From: Lanius collurio
Taxonomy: Eukaryota > Chordata > Aves > Passeriformes > Laniidae
Direction: 5' to 3'
NCBI GenBank assembly: GCA_020086605.1
Contig: JACBWW010000016.1
Location: 24,236,648 to 24,300,647, forward strand
DNA length: 64,000 nt
The notes below the pieces were generated by a model that was given only the letters and a program-made list of their open reading frames with translations, was not told the DNA's origin and did no database searches. The position numbers and the translations under genes are program-made. Positions 21,001 to 32,455 of this stretch are shown here, one piece after another (the stretch's first letter is position 1; the number at the start of each line of letters is the position of its first letter).

Positions 21001-22663
21001 AGTATCCCTGTCCTTTGTAAGAACCTGCTGGAGCAGCTCCCATTTTAGAACCTTCACTCCTGGAATCTCCAAACCTATGAAATTTTCCTTTCAAATATGC
21101 ATGCCCCAACCTACACATCCATTCCCAGCACACAGAAAGCACATTTTGGACTCCCAGACACCAGCTCGATTCCTCTCTTGGCAGTTGTTTTACAATTTGC
21201 TTACTTTCTATTCAAAAACATTTTGTTTACTGTAAATTCAAGTCATGGCCAAACAATGATGCCCTTTTTTCCATGCTGGTCACCCAAAATGATAAACTGA
21301 GCTCTGCACAACGCTGCCCATTGAGGCAGGAATGTTTTGTATGAAGTTGTTTTAAGAGGAGGTTGTTTATGTAAAGTAAATAAATTTCATGCCTCACCAT
21401 GTGATGATAATGTGACATTCCATCTGGACCAAGCCACAGAACAGTCATAAGTTTTAAGCCCAGCCATAACTAATTAAAAATAATTATGAAAAACCCACAT
21501 CTGAAACTAAAAGGCAAAGTAAAACATCTCCAGATGCTTCTCTTTGATCACAAACTTCTCTGCCTCTCCTGCTACTGCGTTTGCAAGACTGCAAAATTGA
21601 ATTTATTCTTTGTGAAAGCAAAACTGACATTGGAACTTCATCAAAATCGGTCAGCTTAAACTCAGAATTCTCTTTTCCACCCTACCTTCACAAAATATTT
21701 CTCATGTAAGCAGCCTGGCTGTGTGTTGGGTGTTAGGGGCTGGTTCCTGGAGCAAAGATGGAACTCTGAACGTGTATTGGTGAGCAGCACAGAGCACAAA
21801 GGAAGCAGAGACTGTTCCCAGCCCGTGCCAGGCAGAGCTGGGATTGCTGCAGCAGGAGGGCACAGGGAGCTGTAAATCACACCCTGCACTCGGCACAAAT
21901 CAGCCCAATTCCTTCCAAAGTGCTGTCACTCCTTTTCATTTGCAGCTAATCTGCTGCAGCCCAGCAAATCTGAGCTTGATCAATTTTCTGTCCGTTTGGA
22001 GAATTCCCCACAGCAGAGATGCCACCACTGCTGCTGATCCTGGGTTTACTCTGCTCCAAGATAGAAAGAGGGAAGATAACAGAAATATCAGACTATCCCT
22101 GGGGAAGGGTTGTTGATTTTACTGTGTGTGAGGGAATTAAACAATCCTCTGTGTGTCCCCTTCCTTCCTGCCAAGGCACTGGAGCAGCTGTGGATGAAAT
22201 GCCACCAGCTTCAAATATTTTCACAGCACTGGTTATGAAGAAACCTCAGAGCTGGGATTTCACAGCCCCCTGGAGTGGGGGAAATACCCCACAAAATACA
22301 AAAAGTGAAGAAGGTTTTGGTGCAAGGTTGTGATACTGAAAACACAGTGGGAGGAAGGAAGATGAGGAAGAAAAAGGATAATTGGGATACATAAAAAGTA
22401 TGGAAAGTCTTCTGGACCATGCCACAAGTACAAGGCCACCAATGATTCCTTCTCCTTGCAGTGTCATGGGGAAATACCCAATGCAATGAAAATAGCAAAT
22501 ATTCAATTTACATTTGTACAGCATTTCGAAGAAACACATTTGATTACCATCATTTCCATATCCTAAAGGTAACCCAACTTATTTCAAGTGAAAAGAACTA
22601 AAAAGAAATCAAGCAAAAGGAATCAAAACATCTGTTACACAGGAGTTATGGGGAGTTTCTTAC
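18067..22663. other. Region downstream of the last visible ITGB3BP exon, no gene recognised
   Basis: This stretch should contain the last ITGB3BP exon and 3' UTR, because the exon at 22664-22723 ends at a strong GTAAGA donor with the protein unfinished. I could not identify the terminal exon. The remainder is AT-rich (18540-19480) or mixed sequence without recognisable coding or RNA genes. Confidence 0.5.
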
Positions 22664-22723
22664 CTCGGGCAGGGACTTTTCCATGGTTTGCTTTCAACAG
22701 CTGCAGTTTTTCTGCTTGACTCA
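22664..22723 (-). CDS. ITGB3BP: ITGB3BP exon (VSQAEKLQLLKANHGK)
   Basis: On the minus strand the acceptor is TTTCTTCACTAG and the donor is GCCCGAG|GTAAGA. The exon completes a split Val codon and encodes SQAEKLQLLKANHGKVPAR. It matches in length and phase the human segment that follows the ALEGSRELEN exon. Confidence 0.82.
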
Positions 22724-25700
22724 CTAGTGAAGAAATAAATCCAAAATCAACAAATGTTGCCCCAGAGCTTTCAAAGAAAATAATACCTCTACTGCCTCTT
22801 TCACTTTCAAAGTATTTCAAGGAAAAAAACTCTCTTGCCTATGTAACTGTGCTCATAAAAAATAACAAAAAATTTCAAAATTCAGATAATTCTGACAACT
22901 ATTGCTTCCAAGCCTCATCCCACATTTTGTTGCCATTTTTTTTCTTGTAGTGCTCATCCAAGTGTGGTTCCTGATTCAAACATGGGGGAAAAGATGCTTC
23001 TTTGCCAAGAAGCTGAGGGAAAGAGTGGACACAGGAGTGTCAGCAAAGGCCTGAGCTGTCCTTTGGGCTGTCTGTCCCTCCCAGATGGGAACCCAGACTG
23101 TTCCCAGGTGACCTCACCCTGCCTAAGAAAGGGTCTGGCACTACAGAGGGAACAGTGCAGTGCATGCTCATGCAAAAGGAAAATGGAATGAGCTCTGGAA
23201 TACAAGTCAGGGAAGAACTGGTAATTTAAACAACAGCATGTGATGCATGAATTCTGCTGGTTGGGAAGAAAAACTCTAGTACCTGTGGCTTTAGTGTCCA
23301 CCTGCTTCCAACTACAAAAAGCAGCAGTCCAGGCACTTCAGGTTTGCTCTCTGGGATCCTTTGGAAAAGTATTCCAGATGTGCCAGCTGTGAAGTGCCCT
23401 TATCCCAACACAATAAGCATCTGGAATGTCCATCATTTCAGGACACATGAATAGCGATTTTTAAAGCCTGGAAATTTATATTCAGCCTAATCCTGCTGCC
23501 AGGCAAACAAACAAACCAACTTCCTTGGAAGGGGAGAAGAAAGGCCAAGCAATCCAAGTGCAAACGTTTAGCCTAATCCCCACCTAACTACCCACTAAGT
23601 ATCTAACTATTTACCCACCATTTCCATAAGAAAAGGTGTTGCTTTTCCAGGTTTTCCCTCCCCAGTGTGCCTGGCTTTTATGTCCCTGGTTGGATGCTCA
23701 GGGACACTTGAGGTGCATTTTTCCTGAGCCTAAAAGTCCTGGGGAGTACCAGAGGGAACAGCTGGAGCACTCCCTGGTAAATGTTCTAAAGGGATAAACG
23801 GACTGGACCCCCTCACCCAGTGCTTGGGTTTTCTGCAGCTCAGCACTCAGGACACCAGACGAGTGGGAGACTCCGATGATATTTTCCAGCTCTCTACTGC
23901 CCTCCAAAGCCTGGAAAATAACAATTAAAATCATTGTTAAATCCCATTCCCCATATCTACTCCATGGTTACAACATACCAAAACCAATTTGGAAATTGTT
24001 CCTAAGTCCTAAATGCTGCCTTTTCTAAATAAACATTTCAATTAAAACATTTTCAATTAATATCAGATTTTTTTTCTTTTAATAAATAAAACCTTGGCCA
24101 CAGAAAATAAATCAATGCAGCCCTCTGAGTACACTGAATTATTTCTCAGGTATTGATGTACAATTTAGTCAGGAAACAAAATGGGAATAAAACAGAGAAG
24201 TGATTTGCATTCTAACATGTATTGGACTATTAAATAATGATACATTGGTGGTAAATTAAATAGTACAATCACTTCAACACAAAGGGATCCTTAATCTTCA
24301 AAGAAGAAAATCTATGCAGTTAATTCATATTTCAAGTTATAAAAACTCAGAACTACTTCATACAGTTTTAGTTGTGTACAAATTAAAAACAGAGGACTTG
24401 GAAAAGCAACTTTTCTAGTCTAAGAAAAGTTTTGATGTTTTTTGCATTTTCTGGATTTCCAAGTCAAACTTGCCTGGTTTCAAGTCTTTTATTTGCTTCC
24501 CTGCCCCTTAAAACTCAAATGTTGCCTATAAAATCTTAATTTTGCTTTCAAACCCTATAATAGAAGTAGTTTTAAAAATAAATCGCTGTAAACCAGACCT
24601 TCAGGCTTGTCAGATTTGCTCTTATTTTCAGGATTCTGGGCAAGGAGCTTCTCACTTGGGACTGCAGTTCCAGGAACCTTTGCAAAAAAGGAAAACAGTT
24701 CCAATTATCCATGTCCCCACTCACTGAAAATCCATGTTTGCAGTGTTCCCCAGAGTTTCTTCCCATTGAAGTGGGGATGGATCCAGCTCAGCTGGGAGGA
24801 TTTTTATCAGTGTATTGGACAATGTATTTTCCAACTGTAAAGTTAAGTGTATGGAAGTTCACGTGAATATGAAATGCAGGTGTTGGTTTATACATGTTTT
24901 TATTTGAATGTCACTGCTGGTCTCCTGCAAACCTTTAAAAAACATTCTGAATTATTGAATGCAAACATTTCCATGTCAATGAGGCCTCTAATTACTCCAA
25001 TTGTTCTGTAATTCCGGGTTCCTGTCACTAAGAAATGAGGCTGGATGTGTTGACCAAGGGATTTACTGAGCCACAAAGAAAACCCCCAAATTAACCAATT
25101 TACAGTTTTACACTGGTATAATGTTAGTATTTTATTTTTCCCTGTTTAAAAGCCACCCAAACAATCCTGTCCAGCTCCATCACTTGGAAGACACTGTCCT
25201 AACCTGAAGGAATGTCAGCCTAATGGTGTGGGAAAACATCCATCAGAGGGAAAACCACCAGGAAACAAACTGTGAGTTCACGTGCAATAATGAAAAGGAA
25301 GAGCCACAACTTCAACCATAATATTTAGTTGAATAAATGTCACAATTATTGTCTTGTGGTGAAAAAGAGATGCAACCTCAGCCCTGCACCCATAACAAAC
25401 TTGAGAATTGAATCCACTTACACATCGTGCTCTGTTTGAGGCTGCCCTCTCCTGGCTAATTCGCTCTCGGAATCGCTCTGCTCGTTCCCATCTCCCAGAG
25501 GGTCACAAGGAAGAAGATAAATAAAGATAAAAATAAGATTTGGAGTGTTTGAAGCATTTGAAGAAGGTGTTAGTGCTGAATGATCTTTTAGGAAGAGGAA
25601 AAACCTCAAAGCTCACTTGGAAAGCAGGACGTGGATTGAACCACACTAAATTATTTATAATTAACACTTCTGGAATTTGACCTCTCCTCAGTTCCTGGAA

Positions 25701-28179
25701 ACTCTGGGATTACAGCATTAATAACTGGAAGTTAGAAACATCCTGGCAGATATTTACTGTGTTCTTCTCAGGAGCCTTTTATCCTATTAACAGCCTAAAC
25801 ACAGCAGATTAACATGGAGCATTATCCTAAAAATGCTGGAATGACTGAATAATGAAACTCCCATTTCCCATTATAAAACCTGCCCGGCCCTAAATCCATT
25901 TTCTAAACAACCCCAGAGATACTGGAAATTGCTTCCAAAGGCTCCAAATGTGCTCTAGTGACAATATAATATTCCATCTTGGCATATGATGGATGGGGCA
26001 GGATAAATGTGACCTCTGACCACAAAAGACTTTCTGAATTTACATGACTTGGACAATTCCCACAGGAATCAGGTCAGAACAAAACCAGATTAAAATTTTA
26101 TCTTGTCTATCAATACTTGTTTCAGCAATAAAAAAGTCACATCTGACTATCAGAAATGATTTAATTGTGGCTGAAGTTGAAGACATCACAAAACGTGGAG
26201 ATTTTGTAAATTCACCTTTAAGTGAAAGATTAGGAATTTACCACGGATCTAACAAATGTACAGACCCCAGACAGACCCTGTGGAATGAGGTGCTTTCCAC
26301 ATTTCAATGTAATAAATCTCCTTCCTGCCATCAGACTAAAAAAGAGAGACCACACTCAGCATTAAACACTTTGATTTCTTCTTGTTAGACCTAAATTATT
26401 ACATACAAGTCTCAGCACTCAAGGATAAATTAACTTTTAATTTTAATATTTTGTAAAACATTTAGAAACACTTCATAATGACAAAGTGCTATAAAAGTTT
26501 AAGCTTTAATACAGTAGCTAAAAGTTAAAACCCTCAAAGATTTCATTTTAAATCTAAGTAGTCAATAGAAATTGGACTTAAATCAGTCATCAATTATCAA
26601 ACAAGTCATACTTTTAGACCAGTACTGTGGTTTTAGAAGGAGAACAGAAATTGTGGGTTTAAATGTACAACCTGGAACCTGGGATTGAATAATTATACAT
26701 CACCATTTTGTAGCTATATGAACACAGTAAAAGAAAGAGATGGTTAGATTTATATTAATGAATTATTAGCCATCAGCTGGGATCATGTGATCAGCCATGG
26801 AAACCTGGTCTGGGAATACTCCAAAAATACCTTTATCTCTGTAGAAAGAGTAGATAAATTGCCAGGCCAAAGACCCAAGTTCCCTAACAGAGCCAGAATG
26901 CTGCTCACTGGAACAGCTCCTTTCCACAGCAAGGAGGAAGCTGGAACCCAGTGGGGTTGAATCCCAAGGTGCAAACTGAGGTGGCAGAGAGGAGCAGCTG
27001 CCCTGGGGAGAAGTGGAATCAGCAGAGAACTTGGGGGGAACTTAGGGATGATCCCAGAGCTCCTCAGAACCTGGGATGTGGTAAAGGTGTGTGACCAACA
27101 GGGAATGAGCACACAGAGCCAGGCCCAAATGAACACTGGCAGCAGGAGAAAGAATTATCCTATAATTCTTTATAATCCCTCCAGGATTTTATATAAATAT
27201 ATANNNNNNNNNNNNNNNNNNNNNNNNNNNNNNNNNNNNNNNNNNNNNNNNNNNNNNNNNNNNNNNNNNNNNNNNNNNNNNNNNNNNNNNNNNNNNNNNN
27301 NNNNNNNNNNNNNNNNNNNNNNNNNNNNNNNNNNNNNNNNNNNNNNNNNNNNNNNNNNNNNNNNNNNNNNNNNNNNNNNNNNNNNNNNNNNNNNNNNNNN
27401 NNNNNNNNNNNNNNNNNNNNNNNNNNNNNNNNNNNNNNNNNNNNNNNNNNNNNNNNNNNNNNNNNNNNNNNNNNNNNNNNNNNNNNNNNNNNNNNNNNNN
27501 NNNNNNNNNNNNNNNNNNNNNNNNNNNNNNNNNNNNNNNNNNNNNNNNNNNNNNNNNNNNNNNNNNNNNNNNNNNNNNNNNNNNNNNNNNNNNNNNNNGA
27601 TTGCTGTTAGTAAGGTCTATAACTGATAATGCCAGACATGGTTTCCTTTTTTAGTCTCACATTTACACAGGAAAACTGATGGCATCCAAAGCAAATCCAT
27701 CCACTCTACAAAGAATGTTGCTTGTTTAGAAGGATAAAGTGTTTGCCTAAGAAAATCTGATTCTCCATTTTACACCAGAGATAAAATCAAGGCACTGAAG
27801 TGAAATCATGCTGAGTATTTATGGTTTTTTTCCAAGACTATAAACAACAAAAGCCCCCACAAAAGCATTTTCATTTACATACCTTCTGAGCAAGGCTTGA
27901 AATTATTTTGCCTTTAGTCGAAATAATGTTTAAGACATTTAAGACACAGGTACAGCCAAGGTGAAAAAAGTAGTTTTTCCCATCATTTTAGCTCTTAACA
28001 TGATTCAGTGCTACCAGACTATGACTTAACTGGGGAACAGATGCTCTATGTCTTTACAGGTCCCCAAACCATAAGAAACTGTTTGCTTCCCCTCTTCCCT
28101 CTCCTGATTCAGGAACATGCCAAGCTCTCTCTGCAAAATCTGCTCCTCTGAACTGGATGCCCAGCTGTTAATGGCAACA
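22664..28179 (-). CDS. ITGB3BP: ITGB3BP (CENP-R), inner-kinetochore protein, partial
   Basis: CENP-R is a small coiled-coil subunit of the CENP-O/P/Q/U/R module of the constitutive centromere-associated network; it has also been described as a nuclear-receptor coregulator. Minus-strand exons at 28179-28058 (tentative), 25491-25422, 24677-24599, 23910-23817 and 22723-22664 join in compatible phases. ALEGSRELENIIGVS aligns almost exactly with human ALEGSRELENLIGIS. FLELQSQV...NLTSLK aligns without gaps to the human segment just before it, and VSQAEKLQLLKANHGK to the one after. The N-terminal exon(s), the start codon and the last exon were not found. An assembly gap at 27204-27598 lies in one intron. 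Its place between ALG6 and EFCAB7 on the opposite strand matches the human order. The protein evolves quickly, so the outer exons are less certain than the core. Confidence 0.85.
23817..23910 (-). CDS. ITGB3BP: ITGB3BP exon (ALEGSRELEN)
   Basis: The acceptor on the minus strand is TTGTTATTTTCCAG and the donor is CACTGG|GTGAGG. The exon encodes ALEGSRELENIIGVSHSS, then GVLSAELQKTQAL. ALEGSRELEN is the best-conserved block of CENP-R and is the anchor for the gene call. Confidence 0.92.
24599..24677 (-). CDS. ITGB3BP: ITGB3BP exon (FLELQSQV ... NLTSLK)
   Basis: The acceptor on the minus strand is CCTTTTTTGCAAAG and the donor is CTGAAG|GTCTGG. The 26 encoded residues (FLELQSQVRSSLPRILKIR, then ANLTSLK) align without gaps to the human segment FMMLLSKVEK...NLSSIQ. 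The phases join exactly to both neighbours. The donor context is weak. Confidence 0.78.
25422..25491 (-). CDS. ITGB3BP: ITGB3BP exon, acidic linker (probable)
   Basis: A pyrimidine-rich tract ending GGGAG precedes it on the minus strand, and the donor GATGT|GTAAGT is strong. It encodes GNEQSDSESELARRGQPQTE, then HD and part of Val. The split Val codon is completed by the next exon, reproducing the human D-x-F junction. The exact 5' boundary is uncertain. Confidence 0.62.
27204..27598. other. Assembly gap (395 N)
   Basis: An unsequenced run inside an inferred ITGB3BP intron, bordered on the left by an AT-rich run (TATAAATATATA). The open frame spanning it is an artefact of the Ns. Confidence 0.95.
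28058..28179 (-). CDS. Possible ITGB3BP exon (SSSEEQ)
   Basis: The acceptor on the minus strand is TTTCCTCTTCCAG. One frame stays open and encodes VAINSWASSSEEQILQREL, then GMFLNQEREEGKQ. This recalls the SSEEQ and charged stretch of human CENP-R. The phase fits the next exon. Two donors are possible: GTAAAG after 28058, or GTTTGG after 28070. Similarity is short, so the call is tentative. Confidence 0.42.
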
Positions 28180-30439
28180 CTGGAAGAGGAAAGCTGAATA
28201 TTTATAATACTTTATATGGTACAGCTGTCTTCTAAAGAGCAGTCATCAAAATTTTATTGAATGCAGGCTAAATGCTCCAAGGAAAGAAAGGTCAACATAA
28301 ATTAAGACTATTTTTCCCAGAGACAACTGAAACTTTTAAGCACATTCCTAAATCTTAACAATAGTTTCAAGCATGATATAAAACGATGAGGAAAAAAAAA
28401 ATCTTTGTAAGAACAGTCCCCAAGAAACATATATATTACATTGAATTAAACAAGGTTTGGAATATACATCATATTTCAAGAACTTAGTCCAGTTTTCATC
28501 TCAGAAAAAGAATGTTTTGCCTCGTAAGGAATTTAGATGACCTCATTCCAAACATATCCTTTTAAAATTTATGTTGCTATTCCAAAACTGTAAATTAAAG
28601 GATTGGGAAAATAGAATGGAAACACATCTTTGATATGTAACTCAGGCAAGGGTCTTATATGAAAACTGTTTTACAGCTATCTCTATTACAAAATAGAGAA
28701 AAGAAATACCCTATCTTAAAAAAGCCAAGTAAACAGGTAACATTTAAATTAAAAATGCCTCTGAAATTCTGGCCAAAGGGCAGGCAAAGCTGTAACAGTT
28801 TGATGGAATTCTTTACAATGTATTTCTTTTTTGAAGAGAACCCCATATTGCTCAAGGAATCCCGACTCCATTACACATTCCAGCTCATGGCAGCAGAGAA
28901 ATATTCCATTTATTAATGCATCCACACTGGAAGGATGCTCTGGGGGCCAATGCATTTGCATGTTCCACTAAGGCATGTTCTGATGGAAGTCTTTATGACA
29001 GACTTCAAAAGAAGCTGAAAGTCAGAGGAAAGCAGCATTGGGAGCTGGCACAGCTGTAGGATGAAATAAATGAGAAACTCCATGAAAATCCCACTAAGTT
29101 ATAAACACAGAACATTTCTTCGGGGGAAAGTTGTGCACTGATCAAAGCTGTGTTCTCTGAAGTCTGTCAAATATTGTGTACAGCAAGAGAGCAGCACATT
29201 GTCCAAATTTCTCTCTGCAAGCATCCTGAACCGTGGGAGCAGAGATGGAGCCTCATTCCAAGCACCTCAACGTTGGAAAGAGCTGGAATATTGTATTGGA
29301 AGACACAATTTTAGCTCTATTTAGAAGGTCAACCTTGCCTTGTGTCTCCCACTAGCCTGGCTTGCTTGGGGCCTTGTTTGAAATGATTGTCTTTTCAATG
29401 CCATAATGTGAGTAGTTAAATCAGAATTATTTAAAATTTATGCTCTAAGTCTACACACAGACCATGGCTTGGATCTCTGAAACCAAATTTATCTTGGCAC
29501 CTCACATAAAAACCCTGTTGGCCAAATTGTTGTCTCTCAGATCTTCCAAAAGAAGAATGTGGTGAGAAAAGGTCCAAAGAAAAGTATTTTAGGAAACAAC
29601 ATGAAGAGCACACTGGGGTTTTTTTTGTTTGTTTGTTTTTTAATATAGCTCACTTTGACTATGGTGTAGAACCAACTGCCAGAGTGGAACAAGAAAAGGA
29701 GACAGGAAGATGAGGGACATGTGGTGAGAGTATTAATCCAGAGTTTCCTACCCCTGAATTAGCCTGACAAGGCTTGATTTATTTTCTTAACCATGCAGAG
29801 TATGATGGCACATGTTTACAGCCAGGCATACAACCTGCAGTGATTATTTTGTGCCTAATATTTATCAGGTTAAAGAACTTTCTTTATTGATCTCCAGAAG
29901 CCCACGATGAGCAGAGATACACAAGAGCAGCATCAGACTTCCATGATTTGTTTAATTACTTACTGCTTGATAAATTGCAAAATACAGGAGAAAAATGAGC
30001 AGGATTTATTCCCATTGGAGACAATATGAAGAGATACAGCCTGATGGAAAATGGGCACTGAGGGTGTCATGCCCTCATCTCCACAGGCCTGTAATTCCTT
30101 CCCACATCTCTGCACCTGAGTGTGTGTGTGAATCTATAATTTAGTCACTGCTGTAATTGTAGTAAATCCTGTTGAATCACTTTATAAATATTAAATCAGT
30201 CAGTGATTAAGTGCCACTAAACTCTTTTGCATCTGTATCTTTTGTATCCATATCATTGTCCCCTTGACCCTTTTGCATCCCTGGTCTTTGAGTAAATCAT
30301 CCTAAATTGATTCTGATCCCATTTTCCTGTGTATGCTCCATCTGCATAGTAAGCAATAGAGTGAACCTTGCCAACAAACTCTATTGAAGCCACGCTTTCC
30401 CAAATTTATATCAAAACCTGCTTTTTTTATCAATCCCTT
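28180..30439. other. Probable 5' introns of ITGB3BP, no exon confirmed
   Basis: The stretch is AT-rich, with a T/G-rich tract near 29619-29640. The missing ITGB3BP N-terminal exon(s) should lie between here and the GC-rich island. The minus strand near 29110-29160 contains a weak EHSFD-like match to the human N-terminus but has no good donor, so I did not annotate it. Confidence 0.45.
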
Positions 30440-30740
30440 CAGTGGTGGCCAAGGGAGAAGCCAGAGGATGGACCAGGCTCTGCTTGGTGCCCAGCAATGG
30501 GACAAGATGCAATGGGAAGAAACTGATGCCCATGACCTGGATAAGAGGATGAAATTCTCTCCTGAGTAGTGACAGAGCACCGGAACAGATTGTCCAGAGA
30601 TGGTGTGGAGTCTCCCTCACTGGAGATATTCCAGAACTGCCTGGATACAATCCTGTGCCATGTGCAGGGGATGACCCTGCTTGAGAATGCCGGACTGGAT
30701 AACCCACTGTGGTCCCTTGAAGCTGAACCACCCTGTGATC
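30440..30740 (+). repeat. CR1 LINE 3' fragment
   Basis: CR1-like 3' sequence in + orientation: GCCAGAGGATGGACCAGGCT, then GACAGAGCACCGGAACAGAT, GGAGTCTCCCTCACTGGAGA and GATGACCCTGCTTGAGAATG. It has no coding part and no clear terminal tail. Confidence 0.8.
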
Positions 30741-30792
30741 CTTCCTCTTGCCGTTCTCCACATCTCTGTTATCCAGGGGATGGACAGAGATA

Positions 30793-31066
30793 CAGAATCA
30801 CAGAATAACTGGGGTTGGAAGGGATCTGCAGAGATCATCCAGTCCCAATTCCCTTGCCAAGGCAGGGTCACCCGGAGCAGGTGGCACAAGGTGTGGAATG
30901 TCTCCAGAAAGGGAGACTCCACGCCCTCCCTGGGCTGGTCCAGAGCTCTGCCACCCTCAGTGCTCAGAAGTTGTTCTTGATGTCGAGGTGGAATTCGTTG
31001 TGTTTTAGCTTAGAGCCACTGATCCTCGTCCCGCCGCTGGGCACCTCTGAACAGAGTCACCCCCGA
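30793..31066 (-). repeat. CR1 LINE 3' end, inverted relative to its neighbour
   Basis: The copy begins with AGAATCACAGAATAACTGGG, the reverse of a CR1 3' tail. It continues with GATCATCCAGTCCCAATTCC, GGAGACTCCACGCCCTCCCT and GCCGCTGGGCACCTCTGA. It lies head-on against the preceding + copy and abuts the GC-rich island. Confidence 0.87.
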
Positions 31067-31089
31067 TCCCTCAGAAATGCAGAATACAG

Positions 31090-31770
31090 AGAGCAGCACC
31101 CACAGCAGCACCTCCCGCTCAGCCGCGCCCGCAGCGCTGCCCCAGGAACCACCATGGCGAGCATTTCCCGGTCTCTGTTTTCATTTGGAAACCAATCCCG
31201 CCCCCTCGCTGGCCGCTCCTCCCCTGCCTGGGCCGACTCTGGGCGCACTTTTCCCCTCACGGAACGCGCTCGGGAGCCGCAGGCCTCTGGGAGAAGCGCT
31301 CCCCTCACGGCTTCCCGCCGAGCCCGCGGGAAGCGATCCTGCCGTGAGGGAAGGGGTGGGAGAGGAGAAGAGAGGGAGGGGAAGAGAATAGGGGAAGGGA
31401 GAGGAGGAAGAGGAGGAGAGAGGGGAGAGGGAGAAGAGGACCGGGAGAGAGAGCGGACGGAGAGAGAGAGCAGCGCTGCCCCGCTCCCCAGACACCTACG
31501 ACATCCCGGAGCCGTTCCCGCCGCCTCCCCTTCAGAGCTCCCGCCGTGCGCCCGCCAAACGCCGCCGGCTGGAAACGGTGCCGAGGGCGGGCCGGGCCGG
31601 GGCGGGGCCGAGGAGCCCGGCAGGGCTGTGGGGCCGAGACCGGGACCCCGGGACAGAGACCGAGACCGGGATCGGTGTGCGCTCGCCGGATCCCGCTGTG
31701 CGCGGTAGGAGCCGGGCCGGGGCCGGGGGTGGTTCGGGCGGCGGATTCGGGACAGCCAAACGCGCCTCAG
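31090..31770. promoter_or_regulatory. GC-rich island, likely bidirectional promoter of ITGB3BP (-) and EFCAB7 (+)
   Basis: Base composition shifts sharply from AT-rich to GC-rich with many CpGs (for example GCCGGGCCGGGGCGGGGC near 31590), then returns to AT-rich. In human the ITGB3BP and EFCAB7 starts are head to head, and this island sits between the ITGB3BP exons on the left and the first EFCAB7 coding exon on the right. A possible donor for a non-coding EFCAB7 first exon is GCG|GTAGGA at 31705. No transcription start can be fixed from sequence alone. The long open frame across the island (30815-31708) has low-complexity Arg/Glu/Gly content and begins inside a CR1 copy, so it is not called a gene. 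Confidence 0.65.
31358..31475 (+). repeat. Polypurine (GA-rich) tract in the promoter island
   Basis: There are 31 uninterrupted purines at 31358-31388 and 51 at 31390-31440, followed by GAGAGA-type runs up to about 31470. Long purine tracts with mirror symmetry can form triplex DNA and bind GA-factors; neither is shown here. Confidence 0.85.
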
Positions 31771-32036
31771 GGGTCCCTCAGGGATCGCCGAGCGTGGCTG
31801 AGGGAGGGCTGATTCCCCTCAGGGCTGGGGGAAGTGGGTTGTAATTTTTTTTTTTTTTTGCAGTGGGTGGTAAATTTAGCCTGTGAAGCTCCCTGCACCC
31901 ACCGGGGAGGGGTTGGTGAGATCCGTGTGGGGATAAGTTTCCTCCTTTCGGGTGAGCGAGGCCGGAGCAGGGCGAAGCTTCCCTGTGCGAATGTGGGCTC
32001 TGTGTGGATGAGCCTCGGGCATGAAGGTCAGTGTTG

Positions 32037-32185
32037 CCATGCACGGTCTGACTTTGGGCATCAGGAGGAATTTCTTCACAGAAAGGGTGATTAGACATTG
32101 GAAGGGGCTGCCCAGGGAGGGCACCCCTGGAGGTGTCCAAGGACGGCACTGGACATGGCACTGAGTGCTCTGGGCTGAGAATACG
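32037..32185 (+). repeat. CR1-like 3' fragment
   Basis: The + strand motifs are GGAGGAATTTCTTCACAGAA, GGTGATTAGACATTGGAAGG and GGCTGCCCAGGGAGGG, then GGCACTGAGTGCTCTGGGCT. These are typical of avian CR1 3' regions. The copy is cut off where a reverse-oriented copy begins. Confidence 0.75.
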
Positions 32186-32191
32186 ACGCTG

Positions 32192-32400
32192 GTTTGGTTT
32201 GGAAGGGATCTTAAAACTCATCCATTTACACGGGCAGGGACACCTTCCACCATCCCAGGTTGCTCCAAACCCCGTCCAGCCTGGCCTTGGGCACTGCCAG
32301 GGATCCAGGGGCAGCCACAGCTGCTCTGGGCACCCTGTGCCAGGGCCTGCCCACCCTCCTAGGGAACAATTCCTGCCCAGTCTCTAATCTAAACCTACTC
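32192..32400 (-). repeat. CR1 LINE 3' end
   Basis: In reverse orientation: GGTTTGGAAGGGATCTTAAA, CAGGGACACCTTCCACCATC, GGATCCAGGGGCAGCCACAG and CAGGGCCTGCCCACCCTC. It is very similar to the copy at 17774-18066 but lacks that copy's 21-bp expansion. Confidence 0.88.
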
Positions 32401-32455
32401 TCTCCCTGTTTGGAAGCCTGGGCTGGATTGCTCCCCTCTGTCTATTTTTCTAAAG

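Noticed and set aside
26044..26388. 114-residue AT-rich open frame in an ITGB3BP intron
   Set aside because: It has no recognisable motif and no splice or promoter context. It is probably chance, though it cannot be excluded without conservation data.
29110..29160. Minus-strand EHSFD match to the human ITGB3BP N-terminus
   Set aside because: Only a few residues agree, and the frame runs to a stop without a usable donor.
29431..29613. Minus-strand frame containing LDLFSPHSS as a possible ITGB3BP exon
   Set aside because: The resemblance to human MSLFASPTSS is short, no donor with the right phase is present, and the candidate at 28058-28179 fits the same protein region better.
30815..31708. 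297-residue open frame across the promoter island
   Set aside because: It starts in a CR1 copy and runs through a GA-rich tract, giving Arg/Glu/Gly low complexity. No family is recognisable, and GC-rich islands lack stop codons by composition.
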